6,354 bases of DNA, from the NCBI GenBank assembly GCA_963926405.1, contig CAWUXI010000143.1:1-6354 (forward strand). Reading direction: 5' to 3'. Shown here in pieces: positions 5,129 through 6,354 of the stretch. The stretch's first letter is position 1; every line of letters starts with the position of its first letter. This DNA comes from CALSMU01 sp963926405 (GTDB taxonomy: Bacteria; Bacteroidota; Bacteroidia; Flavobacteriales_D; Parvicellaceae). A program made the translations under genes and the position numbers. The notes under the pieces are model-generated. The model was not told where the DNA came from, made no database searches, and saw nothing but the letters and a program-made list of their open reading frames with translations.

Positions 5129-6304
5129 ATGGTTAACACATGTGTAATTTCATTTATTCCAAGAAATAGCAGAAAGAGTAAAAAAGGGATTCCGATTTAT
5201 TGCAGAATTAAAATTGGAAAAACTATAGCAGAGTTTTCCACAAAAATCAGAGCTAAAGAAGGACTTTGGAACAATGAGTTCAAAAGGTTATCCCCAAAAG
5301 CTGAATACTCTGATAGTTTAAACCAATCCTTAGATGAACTAGATAAAAAACTCAAAGATTTATACTTTGAGTTTAAAGGAAAGAACTCCTCTCCTATTTC
5401 TGCTGAACTTTTAAAAGACATTTACTTTGGGAAACACATAGAGACAAATGGCTTAATAGCGCTTACAGGTGTTTTTATCAAAGACATGGACAAAGAACTT
5501 GCAGAAGGAAGCTTAAAGAACTACAGATACTCTAAAAGGGCTTTGGAAAAGTACTTGACAAAGGAATACAAAAGAAAAGAAATACCACTAGAGAGCATTT
5601 CAATAAAGTTTGCCGTTTACTTTGAAAAATACCTAAAAACAAATACCTCTTGCACGCAAAATGGAGCCATGAAACACCTCCAAAGACTAAAAGCTATACT
5701 CAACTACGGAATAAGAATAGAATGCCTTAAATACAACCCTTTATCAGCATACAAAATTAAGTTCAAAAAGGTATTACCCAAGTATTTAAACAAACATGAA
5801 TTACGAACTATAGAATCTGCTTCTTTCCAAGATAAAACCTTAAACAACACAAGGGACTTTTTTCTTTTAGCATGTTACACAGGACTATCTTATGTAGAAG
5901 TTAAGAATCTTTCTAAGAACAATATAATTGTAGGGTTTGATGACAACCTATGGTTGAGTGCTACAAGACAAAAAACTGGAACTAAAGAGGAAGTTCCTTT
6001 GCTTCCTAAAGCATTAGCTATATTGAATAGGTATTTAACACATTACAAAGAGACTTTTCCCATATATAGTAACCAAGCAATTAATAGGAACTTAAAAAAG
6101 TTAGCAAAACTAGTAAACCTAAACAAGAACTTAAGTTACCACTGCGGAAGACACACCTTTGCCACCACTATAGCACTAGCTAATGGAGTGCCATTAGAAA
6201 CGCTACAAAAAGTATTGGGACACAATAGCATACGGAGTACGCAAATATATGCACAGATTATGAATGAAAAGGTGGCTAATGATTTTGCTAAATTAATTGT
6301 CTGA
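5129..6304 (+). CDS. Tyrosine recombinase (integrase), IntDOT-like type
   Basis: This 391-aa site-specific recombinase is full length for Bacteroidota integrases of phages, ICEs and islands. An N-terminal arm-binding domain (about 1-95; beta-rich start VISFIPRNSRKSKKGIPIYCRI) is followed by a SAM-like core-binding domain (about 105-205) and the catalytic domain (about 215-391). Catalytic residues seen are Lys282 (TRQKTGT), His338 and Arg341 (YHCGRHTF), His365 (LGHNS) and the nucleophile Tyr374 (QIYAQ). The first Arg of the usual TGLR motif is Ser254 (TGLSYVEV), as I recall for the Bacteroides IntDOT group; Arg280, two residues before the Lys, may stand in. The ATG at 5129 is the only reasonable start. 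AAGGA lies close upstream, at unusually short spacing. The gene reads away from tRNA-Pro. It probably moves an element whose cargo lies to the right. Confidence 0.94.
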   Translation: MVNTCVISFIPRNSRKSKKGIPIYCRIKIGKTIAEFSTKIRAKEGLWNNEFKRLSPKAEYSDSLNQSLDELDKKLKDLYFEFKGKNSSPISAELLKDIYFGKHIETNGLIALTGVFIKDMDKELAEGSLKNYRYSKRALEKYLTKEYKRKEIPLESISIKFAVYFEKYLKTNTSCTQNGAMKHLQRLKAILNYGIRIECLKYNPLSAYKIKFKKVLPKYLNKHELRTIESASFQDKTLNNTRDFFLLACYTGLSYVEVKNLSKNNIIVGFDDNLWLSATRQKTGTKEEVPLLPKALAILNRYLTHYKETFPIYSNQAINRNLKKLAKLVNLNKNLSYHCGRHTFATTIALANGVPLETLQKVLGHNSIRSTQIYAQIMNEKVANDFAKLIV

Positions 6305-6354
6305 CACATAAATTTTCTATACATTGAAAAAAACATTTACAAAACAAGCAATAA

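Noticed and set aside
4875..5147. Plus-strand open frame of 90 codons across the second tRNA
   Set aside because: It translates straight through tRNA-Pro and its terminator and has no protein-like features; the overlap with a clear tRNA makes it spurious.
6305..6354. Start of another gene after the integrase
   Set aside because: Only 50 AT-rich bases remain, with no convincing start, hairpin or motif.

Overview
The window looks like chromosomal DNA of a Bacteroidota member, most likely a flavobacterium or close relative. It is AT-rich, its promoter-like sites fit the Bacteroidota form (TTTG, then TAnnTTTG), its tRNA genes lack an encoded CCA, and its DapD, peptide deformylase, RuvX and integrase all have the flavour of that phylum. 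This assignment comes from sequence character and remembered family features, not from a database search.

Left part, minus strand (1-2554). The 5' end of a secreted FG-GAP/VCBS-repeat protein runs off the left edge. Upstream of it, also on the minus strand, lie ruvX (Holliday-junction resolvase-like / rRNA-processing nuclease), def (peptide deformylase) and a small TPR-like lipoprotein gene placed 7 bp after def. def and the lipoprotein gene form a tight pair that ends in a likely intrinsic terminator. Two spacers of about 320-330 bp, at 321-639 and 1796-2128, each carry a small REP-like palindrome with the shared core GAGCGnAG.

Middle, plus strand (2555-4647). Divergent from ruvX is dapD (lysine/diaminopimelate biosynthesis), followed after 26 bp by a GT4-family glycosyltransferase. 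A good Bacteroidota promoter then leads into tRNA-Ser(GCU) and tRNA-Pro(UGG), which end at a strong intrinsic terminator.

Right part (about 4990-6354). Directly after tRNA-Pro comes a cluster of TAGTGAACA repeats and a tyrosine recombinase that has Ser in place of the first catalytic Arg, as in the Bacteroides IntDOT group. tRNA-Pro followed by a phage/ICE-type integrase is the classic layout of an integrated element whose cargo lies beyond the right edge. Only the integrase end is visible, so nothing can be said about the cargo. No complete undescribed system is visible. The most interesting items are the integrase-side repeat cluster and the pair of REP-like palindromes.
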